Shown: positions 49,611 through 58,175, counted from the stretch's first letter. The stretch is DNA of 64,000 nt from an uncultured Paraprevotella sp. (GCA_944321345.1 CALUKY010000002.1:155021-219020), one strand, 5' to 3'. The notes: generated by a model from the sequence alone, not told the origin. Numbers and translations: made by a program.

Positions 49611-49641
49611 CAAAGATACAAGTTTTCCGTCAGTCCGCAAA
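49611..49641 (-). promoter_or_regulatory. Promoter of rimP-nusA-infB-cvpA
   Basis: Minus-strand TTTG (49638-49641), 19-nt spacer, TATCTTTG (49611-49618): exact consensus. The predicted leader of about 65 nt contains the hairpin at 49571-49597. Confidence 0.8.
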
Positions 49642-49680
49642 AAAAATAAATGCATTTTTTCCTTTTGCAGAAGCGGAATC

Positions 49681-50067
49681 TTATTTTTTTCTCATTTTTA
49701 TCTCCTCATTATCATGCCAAACCGTGACCGGAGAATCCTCGTCAGTAATCTCGAAGGTTACCAGTTCGTCTGTCCGGAAACTTCCCACCATCAGCACGGC
49801 CTGTTTCTCAGGATAATCGGAACCAAGAATACAGGTATCGCCTTCAACCGCTCCATTGAGCAAAACCTGATCATCGAGCGACACCTGCAGGCTGTCGCCC
49901 TGAAAGCCCACCAAATGAATCGCGTAGCGTTTTGCCTCGGGTTTGTCGGCCGTTCCCTGTGGAAAGCACCACAGCCAGAACAGGATCACCACACCGATTA
50001 CCACCAGTGCCATGGCCATGATACCAAACATAAACTGTTTGTTATGATTTAATTTCGCGTGTTTCAT
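49681..50067 (-). CDS. Small membrane-anchored protein, function unknown
   Basis: 128 aa. A positively charged start (K-H-A-K-L-N-H-N-K) is followed by one membrane helix (about 14-34, F-G-I-M-A-M-A-L-V-V-I-G-V-V-I-L-F-W-L-W) and an 85-residue periplasmic beta-rich part with several acidic residues and Y-A-I-H-L-V-G-F-Q-G-D-S-L-Q. I recognise no family. It is 2 bp behind the S41 protease gene and so certainly cotranscribed, which hints at a role alongside the protease. Confidence 0.8.
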   Translation of the reverse strand: MKHAKLNHNKQFMFGIMAMALVVIGVVILFWLWCFPQGTADKPEAKRYAIHLVGFQGDSLQVSLDDQVLLNGAVEGDTCILGSDYPEKQAVLMVGSFRTDELVTFEITDEDSPVTVWHDNEEIKMRKK

Positions 50068-50069
50068 AA

Positions 50070-51728
50070 TCAGTCTTTGATGTTAAGTTTCTCTTTATAC
50101 ACCTTTTCATCGGCCAGCAGGCTGCAAGCCTTTTTCAGGTCTTTATCCTCACGAATGCGAAGTTCTATTCCACCTTTCTGATAATAATAGCGGCGTACGA
50201 TCTCATCATTCAGCAACAGTTTGATTTCTTTTTTATTACGCTCCATATCCGCTTCCAGGTTACCTTTGAAGATGGTATCCAACTGATTGAGCGCCTCACG
50301 AGCCTCTTCGGTATATCCTTCCGTTTCGGCTGTCTTGGTCAGCAGCTTCAACAATTCACGTCCGCGCTTGTTATAGGTAAAGCCGCTTTCCTTGACCATC
50401 TTGACAAACTGGGCATAATCCTCATCGGCCACATCGAAGCTGGCAGCCGGAGCTATTGTATCATGATGGGCTACATACCAGTTTCCGAACTCTGCCACCA
50501 CATCGTTTACAGCCAACTCTACAACCATAGACGGCAATGTATCGCTCGAAGTGACGGTTACATCCGGGGTAATACCTCCTCCGTCGCGCACTTCGCGTCC
50601 GGCCGCGGTATGGAACACACGGGTCAAGCTGTCGGGCACCGTACCCACTGATCCGTCTTCATTCAAATGACGATAGTCATAAGCCTGAATACAGCGTCCG
50701 CTCGGAATATAATAACGGCTGGTAGTCACCTTCAGGCTACCGTTATAAGGCACCTCACGCGGAGTCTGCACCAGTCCTTTTCCATAAGTGCGTGTACCGA
50801 CAATCAAGGCACGGTCAAAATCCTGCAAGCTACCCGATACGATCTCCGACGCTGAAGCCGACCAGCGGTCTACCAGCACGGCCATCGGCATCACGGTGTC
50901 CAACGGTTCCTTACGGGTGGTATATTCCACATTGGCCGACTGAACCTTACCCTTGGTATAAACCACCTTGCGTCCCTTTGGAATAAAGAAATTCACGATT
51001 TCCACAGCCTCACTCAACAGACCGCCACCGTTTCCGCGCAAATCCAGCACCAGCGAACGGGCGCCCTGCTCCTTCAAGCTAACCAGCGCACGGCGCACAT
51101 CTTTTGAACAGTTATCTGTAAATCCGGTCAGAACGATGTAACCCACGTTGCCGGGAAGCATACCGTAGTATGGCACTGAAGGCAACTGTATATTCTCACG
51201 GACAATCTTGAAGGTCAAAGGCTTCTCCACTCCGTAACGACGCACCTCCAGAACGAAGCTGGAACCCGGTGTACCTTTCAGCATGGTAGTCACCTTATCC
51301 ACCGGCATGCCCTTTATATCCACTCCGTCAATGGTCAGGATCAAATCGCCGGCCTTCACTCCGGCCTTGTAAGCCGGCGTTCCCTCATAAGGTTCGTCGA
51401 TAGCCACACGGTCTTCCTTCTTGATAAAACGCACCACAGCACCGATACCGGCATACTTACCGGTAGTCATGGTCTTGAGTTCGTCCATATTATCTTCTGA
51501 ATAATACACCGTAAAAGGGTCTACCTGGCGCAGCATGGACTGAATAGCCCAGCCGATCACCGTATCGGCATCCAGCGTATCCACATAATACATATCCAGC
51601 TGGCGGTATATATCACTGAAGATCTCCAGATTGCGGTTTATCTCAAAATTATGGTTCTTGCTCTTCTGAGCAAAGACACTACCGGCTCCCGCCAGCAGCA
51701 CACTAAGGATCAGTACAATTTTTTTCAT
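50070..51728 (-). CDS. S41 family carboxyl-terminal processing protease
   Basis: 552 aa from ATG 51728 (an in-frame TTG at 51746 was rejected). A signal peptide (MKKIVLILSVLLAGAGSVFA) exports it; a PDZ domain follows (about 85-170, Y-A-G-I-G-A-V-V .. G-V-K-A-G-D-L-I-L). The S41 catalytic core carries a Ser in S-A-S-A-S-E and a Lys 25 residues later in Y-G-K-G-L-V-Q, the CtpA Ser/Lys dyad. It likely trims or degrades periplasmic proteins. The gene lies 19 bp after the pfkB-type kinase. Confidence 0.94.
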   Translation of the reverse strand: MKKIVLILSVLLAGAGSVFAQKSKNHNFEINRNLEIFSDIYRQLDMYYVDTLDADTVIGWAIQSMLRQVDPFTVYYSEDNMDELKTMTTGKYAGIGAVVRFIKKEDRVAIDEPYEGTPAYKAGVKAGDLILTIDGVDIKGMPVDKVTTMLKGTPGSSFVLEVRRYGVEKPLTFKIVRENIQLPSVPYYGMLPGNVGYIVLTGFTDNCSKDVRRALVSLKEQGARSLVLDLRGNGGGLLSEAVEIVNFFIPKGRKVVYTKGKVQSANVEYTTRKEPLDTVMPMAVLVDRWSASASEIVSGSLQDFDRALIVGTRTYGKGLVQTPREVPYNGSLKVTTSRYYIPSGRCIQAYDYRHLNEDGSVGTVPDSLTRVFHTAAGREVRDGGGITPDVTVTSSDTLPSMVVELAVNDVVAEFGNWYVAHHDTIAPAASFDVADEDYAQFVKMVKESGFTYNKRGRELLKLLTKTAETEGYTEEAREALNQLDTIFKGNLEADMERNKKEIKLLLNDEIVRRYYYQKGGIELRIREDKDLKKACSLLADEKVYKEKLNIKD

Positions 51729-51747
51729 AACTGCAAAGTTAAGCAAA

Positions 51748-52746
51748 TCAAAAACGCCCGTTTAATATATCTTTCATTTTTAACCTCATTTCATGCCATT
51801 TCTCTTCCGGAAGCGAAGCGCCCAGATGACCGATTACCGTACCGCCCAACAAGGAACCGGCCTGCAGACACTTGGTCAGTCCGGCACCCCGGGTCATGGC
51901 ATAAAGGAAACCTCCGGCAAAATAATCGCCGGCACCGGTTGTATCCATCACGGTGCAGCCGGGCAACGCGTCGGCAAAGAACACATCTCCCCCATGATAA
52001 CGGGCAATGGCACCGCGCGAACCGAGCTTCACAATGGCCAGTTCGCAATGCTCGGCCAGGGCATCCAGTCCCTCATACGGGTCAGACACCAAGGTAAAGG
52101 CCGCGCACTCTTCTTCATTGGCAAAGACAATATCCACATAATCACTGACCAGATGACGGAAAAACTCATAATGGTCGCACACCACATTATAGCTGGCCAG
52201 ATCCAGAATGATTTTCAGACCGGAACGGCGAGCCTGTTGCATCACAGCCTCCATCAGGTCGTATTCCTGCACCAGATAGCCCTCGACAAACAAATAGTCA
52301 TAACCGGCAAACGTACGCTCGTTGATGTATTCGGGAGCCATCAGCGAAGCGGCGCCCAAATAGGTTCCGAAAGTACGTTCTCCGTCAGCCGAAACCAGTG
52401 TTGTCGCTATACCCGTAGCCTCGTCCATCTGCATGAGACGCACCTCTAGCCCGGTTTCGCCGCAGCATTTGCGGAAGATCTCTCCATAACGGTCCGGCCC
52501 CACGGCACCTACAAAACCGGCCTGTCCACCCAGATGAGAAAGGGCCTGCATGGCATTCGACGCCGATCCGCCTGCCGCCTCGGCCGACGAAAGTCCCGAA
52601 AGCATCTCTTGCAGGCGCAGGCGCTTTTCATTATCTATCAGCTGCATGCTCCCCTTAGGCAAATCGGCCTTACGAAGCACTTCATCCGAGGCGATCGGCA
52701 CGATAATATCCAGCAGAGCATTACCTATTCCAATTATTTTTGTCAT
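51748..52746 (-). CDS. PfkB family carbohydrate/nucleoside kinase
   Basis: 332 aa from ATG 52746; a longer frame using TTG at 52785 would start above the -7 box at 52765-52772. PfkB/ribokinase signatures: G-I-G-N-A-L-L-D-I at the start, A-G-G-S-A-S-N-A-M, and the C-terminal D-T-T-G-A-G-D-Y-F-A-G-G with the catalytic Asp. Members close to this one are often called adenosine kinase, but ribokinase or fructokinase cannot be excluded. First gene of a three-gene unit with the S41 protease and a small membrane protein. Confidence 0.9.
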   Translation of the reverse strand: MTKIIGIGNALLDIIVPIASDEVLRKADLPKGSMQLIDNEKRLRLQEMLSGLSSAEAAGGSASNAMQALSHLGGQAGFVGAVGPDRYGEIFRKCCGETGLEVRLMQMDEATGIATTLVSADGERTFGTYLGAASLMAPEYINERTFAGYDYLFVEGYLVQEYDLMEAVMQQARRSGLKIILDLASYNVVCDHYEFFRHLVSDYVDIVFANEEECAAFTLVSDPYEGLDALAEHCELAIVKLGSRGAIARYHGGDVFFADALPGCTVMDTTGAGDYFAGGFLYAMTRGAGLTKCLQAGSLLGGTVIGHLGASLPEEKWHEMRLKMKDILNGRF

Positions 52747-52764
52747 TTTCCTGAAATTTTTCTG

Positions 52765-52772
52765 CAAAGATA
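52765..52772 (-). promoter_or_regulatory. -7 box of the pfkB-type operon
   Basis: Minus-strand TATCTTTG, 19 bp before the ATG. It abuts the -33 element of the divergent tRNA-Asn promoter (52773-52775), so the two promoters are back to back. Confidence 0.55.
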
Positions 52773-52803
52773 TTGCATATTTCAAAATAAACTACTACTT
52801 TTG
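52773..52803 (+). promoter_or_regulatory. Promoter of tRNA-Asn copy 1
   Basis: TTG (52773-52775), 20-nt spacer, TACTTTTG (52796-52803). Followed directly by GCATCGCAAT as at the other two tRNA promoters. Confidence 0.7.
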
Positions 52804-52835
52804 CATCGCAATTAAGAAAAACAATAGCAAAAACT

Positions 52836-52909
52836 GCTTCAGTAGCTCAGTTGGTTAGAGCACCTGACTGTTAATCAGGGGGTCGTTGGTTCAAGCCCAT
52901 CCTGAAGCG
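52836..52909 (+). tRNA. tRNA-Asn (anticodon GTT), copy 1
   Basis: 74 nt. Acceptor GCTTCAG/CTGAAGC, D-stem GCTC/GAGC, anticodon stem CCTGA/TCAGG with loop CTGTTAA (anticodon GTT), T-stem GTTGG/CCATC with loop TTCAAGC, discriminator G. The T-stem has one T-T mismatch (positions 50-64) that is also in copy 2. CCA is not encoded. Confidence 0.95.
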
Positions 52910-52910
52910 C

Positions 52911-52943
52911 AAAAGCCTTCCGATTTTTCGGGAGGCTTTTTTG
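52911..52943 (+). terminator. Terminator of tRNA-Asn copy 1
   Basis: Stem AAAAGCCTTCCG paired with CGGGAGGCTTTT (one G-T pair), short loop, T tail, directly after the tRNA. Confidence 0.88.
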
Positions 52944-53086
52944 TTATTACCAACTACCCCGACCGAAAAGCTATTGAACTTCGGGCCCTCCAGTCACCTT
53001 TCTTTATTGAAAACGCATCTTTATCCCCGGAAAAATCCCTAAAAAGGATATTTTTTGAAGAAAAATCAAAAAAATATCAGATTTGA

Positions 53087-53118
53087 TTTGGAGGATAACT
53101 GAATAATGCCTATCTTTG
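53087..53118 (+). promoter_or_regulatory. Promoter of tRNA-Asn copy 2
   Basis: TTTG (53087-53090), 20-nt spacer, TATCTTTG (53111-53118): exact consensus. GCATCGCAAT follows. Confidence 0.8.
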
Positions 53119-53150
53119 CATCGCAATTGAGAAAAACAATAGCAAAATCT

Positions 53151-53224
53151 GCTTCAGTAGCTCAGTTGGTTAGAGCACCTGACTGTTAATCAGGGGGTCG
53201 TTGGTTCAAGCCCATCCTGAAGCG
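53151..53224 (+). tRNA. tRNA-Asn (anticodon GTT), copy 2
   Basis: Identical in sequence to copy 1, including the T-T mismatch in the T-stem. It has its own consensus promoter and terminator, so both copies can be expressed. Confidence 0.95.
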
Positions 53225-53225
53225 C

Positions 53226-53257
53226 AAAAGCCTTCCGATTTTCGGGAGGCTTTTTTG
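53226..53257 (+). terminator. Terminator of tRNA-Asn copy 2
   Basis: Same stem as after copy 1, with a loop one base shorter, then TTTTTT. Confidence 0.88.
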
Positions 53258-53855
53258 TTATTACCAGGCACTCCGGCCGAAAAACCTATCCCCCGTTCTA
53301 AAATACAGACAAAAACCGTTTTTCCTTTCTTTTTGCATACCCAAAAGCCGTTTTCAGAAACACACCCCGCATTCAATTCTTTTCATCCAGAAAAGAAAAC
53401 GCATTTTTATACGCTGTAAAACCGTACTTATACCGTATATATACAGAATTTATACAAAAAAGACCTCTTCTTTTCTCATCAAAACACAAAGGAACCTTGA
53501 AAAAACACCACGGTCATTACCCCAAAGCACCACGTCACTCTCCAACAAAGCTCCCGTCATTCCCAAAACAGCAATGGAAAAGGCGTAAAAACAGACCAAA
53601 TTCATCTGAATGCCTTCGCAAAGAACAATACCCCAAAAGAAGTAACAAACTGCATTCGAATCACTTAACGCCAAAAACACACCCTGAGAAGTCCGTTTTC
53701 AGCAACGAGCAAATCCTGTGTCCATAAAAAGCAAACTTTCATCCTTCTCAAAATACAATTTGTCAAAATGTCAAAAGCCATGCGGGCATAAAAAAAGTTA
53801 ATTGGAAAAGCGTGTGTTTGATTTTTTGTCCTCGGACAACAATTATTTTATATTT
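53258..53855. other. Gene-free AT-rich stretch
   Basis: About 600 bp with no credible gene: the open frames are short, start with TTG or lack protein-like composition. It contains an AT-rich alternating tract around 53425-53455 and, at 53709-53796, the left copy of the direct repeat that flanks the WG-repeat gene. Confidence 0.6.
53709..53796 (+). repeat. Left imperfect direct repeat around the WG-repeat gene
   Basis: Runs from GCAAATCC to GGCATAAAAAA and aligns with 54361-54433. This copy has an extra 8-nt tandem (TGTCAAAA twice). The two copies bracket the small lipoprotein gene. Confidence 0.65.
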
Positions 53856-53860
53856 ATGCC

Positions 53861-53868
53861 TATCTTTA
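53861..53868 (+). promoter_or_regulatory. Possible -7 box of the WG-repeat gene
   Basis: TATCTTTA, one mismatch from TAnnTTTG, 26 bp before ATG 53895. It overlaps the coding frame of the upstream ATG 53856, which argues for the later start. Confidence 0.4.
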
Positions 53869-53894
53869 ACGCATTGAAACCATTAATCAAGATT

Positions 53895-54263
53895 ATGAAT
53901 TCTCTATTTACTTCCATCATTCGCTTGCCATTTGCCCGAAAGACTTGGGTAAGAGGGGGCATTCTGCTTTCTCTGGTTCTATCCACCGGAATCCTGTCTG
54001 GCTGCAAGACTCCTGCCCATACCGCTGCTCTCAATGCAGTCAAAGGTCAAGAAGAGCTTTCCGGCGAGTTTAATCAAATCAGTTTCCTCAATGGTAACTA
54101 CCTGATAAAGAAAGATAAATTCTTTGGACTATACTCCAAAAGTGGAGATTGCATTATTCCCTGCGAGTTTGATCAAATCAACCTTTTCAATGGCGACTAC
54201 CTGGTAAAGAAAGGAAACAAACAAAGCTTGTACAACGCCGATGGTCAAGAGATACTTCCTTGA
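53895..54263 (+). CDS. WG-repeat lipoprotein, probably truncated by a nonsense codon
   Basis: 122 aa. After a basic N-region there is a membrane segment with lipobox L-S-G-C, then two WG-like repeats: E-F-N-Q-I-S-F-L-N-G-N-Y-L-I-K-K and E-F-D-Q-I-N-L-F-N-G-D-Y-L-V-K-K. The repeats are similar also at DNA level (54068-54116 and 54161-54209). The second repeat ends I-I-P-C-E-F-D-Q-I (codon TGC); the third would read E-I-L-P-stop-K-Y-E-K-L with TGA at the same place. The stop therefore looks like a TGC to TGA mutation and the gene like a shortened relic. Other starts: ATG 53856 or 53802-frame TTG/GTG. Confidence 0.65.
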   Translation: MNSLFTSIIRLPFARKTWVRGGILLSLVLSTGILSGCKTPAHTAALNAVKGQEELSGEFNQISFLNGNYLIKKDKFFGLYSKSGDCIIPCEFDQINLFNGDYLVKKGNKQSLYNADGQEILP

Positions 54264-54360
54264 AAATACGAAAAATTACGAGGAAAAACGGCAGATAGAT
54301 CAAAAATTATGAATAAGAGAGAAATGAAACAGGAATCCACCCAAACAAACAGCGCGGACT

Positions 54361-54433
54361 GCAAATCCGGCCAAAGGAAAACTTTCATCTCTTTCAAAAT
54401 ATAAATTGTCAAAAGCCATACGGCAATAAAAAA
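54361..54433 (+). repeat. Right imperfect direct repeat around the WG-repeat gene
   Basis: Partner of 53709-53796; matching blocks include AACTTTCATC, TCAAAATA, TTGTC and AAAAGCCAT. It ends against the pnp terminator. Confidence 0.65.
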
Positions 54434-54464
54434 GAGATTCGGAAACATTTTTCCGAATCTCTTT
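54431..54464 (-). terminator. Terminator of pnp
   Basis: Perfect 15-bp stem (54431-54445 with 54450-54464), 4-nt loop, T run on the minus strand; 22 bp past the pnp stop. Confidence 0.9.
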
Positions 54465-54486
54465 CATTTTATATGATCAGAATAAA

Positions 54487-56700
54487 TTATTCTCCCTTGG
54501 CACCGCCTTCCGGACGACGCTTACGCTCCGGACGCTCACGACGGATTGGACGCTCTACAAAGTCAGCAGGCTTCTCCATCAATACACGGCGAGAGAGCTT
54601 GAACTTACCGGTCTTAGGATCGATTTCCATCAACTTCACCTTTACCTTGTCGCCTTCTCTCAATCCAGACTCCTCAACGGTTTCCAGACGCTTCCAGTCG
54701 ATTTCTGAAATGTGCAACAGCCCGTCCTTGCCCGGCATGAACTCCACAAAAGCACCGTAAGGCATGACACTGCGTACAGTTCCTTCGTACACCTCACCAA
54801 CTTCCGGAATAGCTACAATAGCCTTGATCTTAGCCATAGCAGCGTCGATCACATCCTTGTTGGCACCGCTTACCTGAACCTTACCTACACCGTCAACCTC
54901 TTCGATAGTGATGGTAGCTCCGGTTTCTTCCTGCATACCCTGGATAATCTTACCGCCAGGACCGATCACAGCACCGATAAATTCCTTAGGAATGGTGATC
55001 TGCTCGATACGTGGCACGTGCGGCTTCAGCTCTGCACGAGGCTCAGACATGCACTCCATCATCTTGCCCAGGATGTGCTCGCGTCCGGCCTTAGCCTGCA
55101 TCAAAGCCTTCTCCAGAATCTCATAGCTCAAACCGTCGCACTTGATATCCATCTGAGTGGCGGTCAAACCGTTTACAGTACCTGTAGTCTTGAAGTCCAT
55201 ATCTCCCAAGTGATCCTCGTCACCCAAGATATCGGACAACACAGCATATTTGTCTTCGCCCGGATTCTTGATCAGACCCATCGCAATACCGCTCACCGGA
55301 TTCTTGATAGGCACACCGGCATCCATCAGAGCCAAAGTACCGGCACATACAGTAGCCATAGAAGAAGAACCGTTAGACTCCAGAATATCTGAAACTACAC
55401 GGATGGTATAAGGATAGTCGGCCGGAATCTGTCCCTTCAGACCTCTCCATGCCAAGTGACCGTGACCGATTTCACGACGGCCTACACCACGCTGCGCCTT
55501 AGCCTCACCTGTTGAGAACGGTGGGAAGTTGTAGTGCAGCAGGAAGCGCATCTTGCTCTGATCCAGCACGTCGTCTACAATCTTCTCATCGAGCTTGGTA
55601 CCCAGCGTACAGGTAGACAATGACTGTGTTTCACCACGGGTAAAGATTGATGATCCGTGAGGTCCAGGCAGCGGACTCACCTCGCACCAGATCGGACGGA
55701 TATCAGTTGTGGCACGGCCGTCCAGACGCTTGCCCTCATCGAGCACGCAACGACGCATGGCATCGCGCTCCACATCGTGATAGTATCTGTCAATCAAAGC
55801 ACTCTTCTCTGCCAGTTCATCCTCGGTCAGATCCGGATGTGCTTCGGTATAAGCCAACTTGAAGTCCTCGCGGATCTGCATGAAAGCGTCCTCGCGGGCG
55901 TGCTTGTCGCGGTTACCTTCCTGTGCAATAGCATAAGCCTTGTCGTAGCAAGCCTTAACACACTCGGCACGCAACTCGTCGTCGTTCACCTCGTGGCAGT
56001 ATTCGCGCTTCACGTCCTTGCCCAATTCCTTGGCCAATTCCTTCTGCAACTGACACATTGGCTTGATGGCCTCGTGAGCCACCTTCAGGGCCTGAAGCAG
56101 ATCCTGCTCGGATACTTCCTTCATTTCACCCTCAACCATCATGATATTTTCTTCTGTGGCTCCAACCATGATATCCATATCGGCGCTCTCCAACTGCTCG
56201 AATGTAGGATTCACTACATACTCACCATTGATGCGAGCCACACGAACTTCAGAAATCGGGCCGTCAAAAGGAATATCAGATACCGCCAAAGCTGAAGAAG
56301 CCGCAAAACCGGCCAAAGCGTCCGGCATGTCTACTCCGTCAGCAGAGTAAAGGATCACATTCACATAAACTTCAGCGTGGAAATCGCTTGGGAACAAAGG
56401 ACGCAGGGCGCGGTCTACCAAACGACAAGTCAGGATTTCATAATCCGAAGCTTTACCTTCTCTCTTGGTAAAACCTCCCGGAAAACGTCCGGCTGCTGAA
56501 AACTTCTCTCTGTACTCTACCTGTAAAGGCATAAAATCTGTTCCGGGAACGGCATCTTTTGCGGCGCAAACAGTGGCCAAGAGCATGGTATTACCCATGG
56601 TAAGCATCACAGCTCCATCGGCTTGTTTCGCCAATTTCCCGGTTTCGATGCTGATGGTTCTTCCATCAGGCAACTCGACGGTCTTCTTAATTACGTTCAT
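54487..56700 (-). CDS. pnp: Polyribonucleotide nucleotidyltransferase
   Basis: 737 aa. Phosphorolytic 3'-5' exoribonuclease. Two RNase PH domains (about 10-230 and 325-550) with F-F-K-R-E-like [17 protein letters not shown] and [18 protein letters not shown] domain ([10 protein letters not shown], about 570-630) and S1 domain (about 640-710), then a basic Arg-rich tail. Monocistronic with a -7 box at 56746-56753. Confidence 0.97.
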   Translation of the reverse strand: MNVIKKTVELPDGRTISIETGKLAKQADGAVMLTMGNTMLLATVCAAKDAVPGTDFMPLQVEYREKFSAAGRFPGGFTKREGKASDYEILTCRLVDRALRPLFPSDFHAEVYVNVILYSADGVDMPDALAGFAASSALAVSDIPFDGPISEVRVARINGEYVVNPTFEQLESADMDIMVGATEENIMMVEGEMKEVSEQDLLQALKVAHEAIKPMCQLQKELAKELGKDVKREYCHEVNDDELRAECVKACYDKAYAIAQEGNRDKHAREDAFMQIREDFKLAYTEAHPDLTEDELAEKSALIDRYYHDVERDAMRRCVLDEGKRLDGRATTDIRPIWCEVSPLPGPHGSSIFTRGETQSLSTCTLGTKLDEKIVDDVLDQSKMRFLLHYNFPPFSTGEAKAQRGVGRREIGHGHLAWRGLKGQIPADYPYTIRVVSDILESNGSSSMATVCAGTLALMDAGVPIKNPVSGIAMGLIKNPGEDKYAVLSDILGDEDHLGDMDFKTTGTVNGLTATQMDIKCDGLSYEILEKALMQAKAGREHILGKMMECMSEPRAELKPHVPRIEQITIPKEFIGAVIGPGGKIIQGMQEETGATITIEEVDGVGKVQVSGANKDVIDAAMAKIKAIVAIPEVGEVYEGTVRSVMPYGAFVEFMPGKDGLLHISEIDWKRLETVEESGLREGDKVKVKLMEIDPKTGKFKLSRRVLMEKPADFVERPIRRERPERKRRPEGGAKGE

Positions 56701-56745
56701 CTAGATATATAAAATATGTTTTTTCGAAATTTCAAAAAATCCGAG

Positions 56746-56753
56746 CAAAGTTA
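56746..56753 (-). promoter_or_regulatory. -7 box of pnp
   Basis: Minus-strand TAACTTTG (TAnnTTTG), 46 bp before the ATG; no spaced TTTG upstream. Confidence 0.5.
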
Positions 56754-56859
56754 AGCAAATATATTTATTAAGAAAGAGCATTGCCGAAAAAATATCACTG
56801 AACTTCCGTTTTTTAATAAAAAGAAAGGAAATGAACATGCAAAATAGGCGAAAAAGGGA

Positions 56860-56867
56860 TATCTTTG
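56860..56867 (+). promoter_or_regulatory. -7 box of the thioredoxin-fold lipoprotein gene
   Basis: TATCTTTG, 22 bp before ATG 56889. The in-frame TTG at 56865 lies within this box, so it cannot be the start. Confidence 0.55.
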
Positions 56868-56888
56868 TCCCTACAAAAAACAAAGTTC

Positions 56889-58049
56889 ATGAAAGCAAAA
56901 AAACTGAAATACTTATTTTTACCACTGTGCCTGGTTGCCCTCACCACGGCCTGTACGCAAAAGGAAGAGGGCTTCACCGTGAGCGGACAGATTGCGGACG
57001 CAGATGACAAAATGCTTTATTTTGAAGCGCTCTCGCTCAACGGAATACAGAAACTGGATTCCACCAAGCTGGACGACGAAGGGGACTTCTCCTTTCACGG
57101 CGCACGACCCGGAAATCCGGAGTTCTACCGCATCCGTCTGGGAGAACAGATCATCAATCTGGCAGTGGACTCAACCGAAGAAATCCGCATCAAGGCCAAC
57201 GCTGCCGATATGGGCGCAAAATATTCGGTAGAAGGGTCGGAAAGCTGCGTTACGCTGCAAAAAATCGGACAAAAGCAGATGAATGTGGAAAAGGAAATCC
57301 GACAGATCGTACAAATAAAGAATATGACACTCGGCGAAAAGGAACGACGGATCACCGATCTGGTTCACAATTATAAAAAAGAAATCAAGAAGGATTTTAT
57401 TCTGAACAACCCGGCGGAACCGTCATCTTACTTCGCCCTGTTCCAGACCATTCACGGCGAACTGGTGTTCGACCCGGTGAACGATGCGGACGATGTGCGC
57501 TGGTTTGCTGCCGTGGCTACCGCATGGGACAATCTTTATCCCGGATGCGCCCGAAGCGAGAATCTGAAGAACATCACGTTGCAAGGACAGCGCAACACGC
57601 GCCTCCCCAGACAGATAGATGTGGAAATCACCAACGAGAAGATCCACGCCACCGGAATCATAGACCTCAGTCTGAGAGATATCAACGGACAGCCCCGGAA
57701 TCTGTCGGATCTGAGGGGCAAGGTGGTGCTGCTCGACTTCACCGCTTATGCGCTGCCCACCTCAAAAGAACGCATTATGGAGATGCGCCAGCTCTATCAG
57801 GAATACCGCGACCGTGGTCTGGAAATCTATCAGGTATCGGTAGACGCCGGCGAGCATTACTGGAAAACGGTAAGCGACCCGCTGCCGTGGATCTGTGTGT
57901 TCGACCCTCAGGGCACCGCCTCGGACAACCTGTTATTATATAATGTGCAGGAACTGCCGTGTAGCTTCCTGATCGACCGCAACAGCGATTTGAAGTGCCG
58001 TATCACTCCCGACAGAAATATCCGTCAGGAAATAGAAAAACTCTTGTAA
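56889..58049 (+). CDS. DUF4369/thioredoxin-like lipoprotein lacking the CxxC pair
   Basis: 386 aa. Lipobox T-T-A-C at about residue 22. A DUF4369-type beta domain (about 28-130, F-T-V-S-G-Q-I-A-D-A-D-D-K) is followed by a helical linker and a TlpA/AhpC-like thioredoxin fold (about 255-386, G-K-V-V-L-L-D-F). At the active site, where relatives have W-C-x-x-C, this protein reads A-Y-A-L-P-T-S, so it cannot do thiol redox chemistry. It may be a binding or structural paralogue. Single gene with its own promoter. Confidence 0.85.
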   Translation: MKAKKLKYLFLPLCLVALTTACTQKEEGFTVSGQIADADDKMLYFEALSLNGIQKLDSTKLDDEGDFSFHGARPGNPEFYRIRLGEQIINLAVDSTEEIRIKANAADMGAKYSVEGSESCVTLQKIGQKQMNVEKEIRQIVQIKNMTLGEKERRITDLVHNYKKEIKKDFILNNPAEPSSYFALFQTIHGELVFDPVNDADDVRWFAAVATAWDNLYPGCARSENLKNITLQGQRNTRLPRQIDVEITNEKIHATGIIDLSLRDINGQPRNLSDLRGKVVLLDFTAYALPTSKERIMEMRQLYQEYRDRGLEIYQVSVDAGEHYWKTVSDPLPWICVFDPQGTASDNLLLYNVQELPCSFLIDRNSDLKCRITPDRNIRQEIEKLL

Positions 58050-58082
58050 AACAGACAGAAAGGATATTTTTAACCGAAAAGA

Positions 58083-58113
58083 TTTGTTTTTTAGAATATA
58101 AACATTACCTTTG
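58083..58113 (+). promoter_or_regulatory. Promoter of greA-HIT
   Basis: TTTG (58083-58086), 19-nt spacer, TACCTTTG (58106-58113): exact consensus. The leader is about 100 nt and holds a terminator-like hairpin. Confidence 0.8.
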
Positions 58114-58132
58114 CAGTGTTAAGATTTTAAAC

Positions 58133-58175
58133 AAAGGGTTCCGGCAGGTTCTTGCCGGAATTCTTTTGTTTTTAT
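58133..58175 (+). terminator. Terminator-like hairpin in the greA leader
   Basis: Arms 58133-58146 and 58153-58166 pair over 14 bp (two G-U pairs) with a 6-nt loop, followed by TTTTGTTTTTAT. It sits downstream of the greA promoter and about 45 bp before the ATG, so most likely controls read-through into greA rather than ending another gene. Confidence 0.75.

Larger units (their letters stand above)
52800..52952 (+). repeat. Duplicated tRNA-Asn unit, copy 1
   Basis: From the -7 box through the tRNA and terminator to TTATTACCA this 153-bp block is almost identical to 53115-53266 (period 315 bp). The bases upstream and downstream differ, so the whole transcription unit was duplicated and the flanks have diverged. 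Confidence 0.9.
53115..53266 (+). repeat. Duplicated tRNA-Asn unit, copy 2
   Basis: 152-bp near-identical partner of 52800-52952; differences are single bases in the leader and one T fewer in the terminator loop. Confidence 0.9.

Noticed and set aside
51734-51741. TAACTTTG six bases before the S41 protease ATG
   Set aside because: It would give an almost leaderless mRNA, and the gene is 19 bp behind the kinase in an operon; probably chance.
52800-53266. Tandem tRNA-Asn block as a possible integration site
   Set aside because: Both copies are complete units with their own promoters, and no integrase or phage gene lies between or beside them.
53497-53727. Basic 76-codon frame in the gene-free stretch
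   Set aside because: Begins with TTG, low-complexity Lys/Pro/His composition, no ribosome site or motif.
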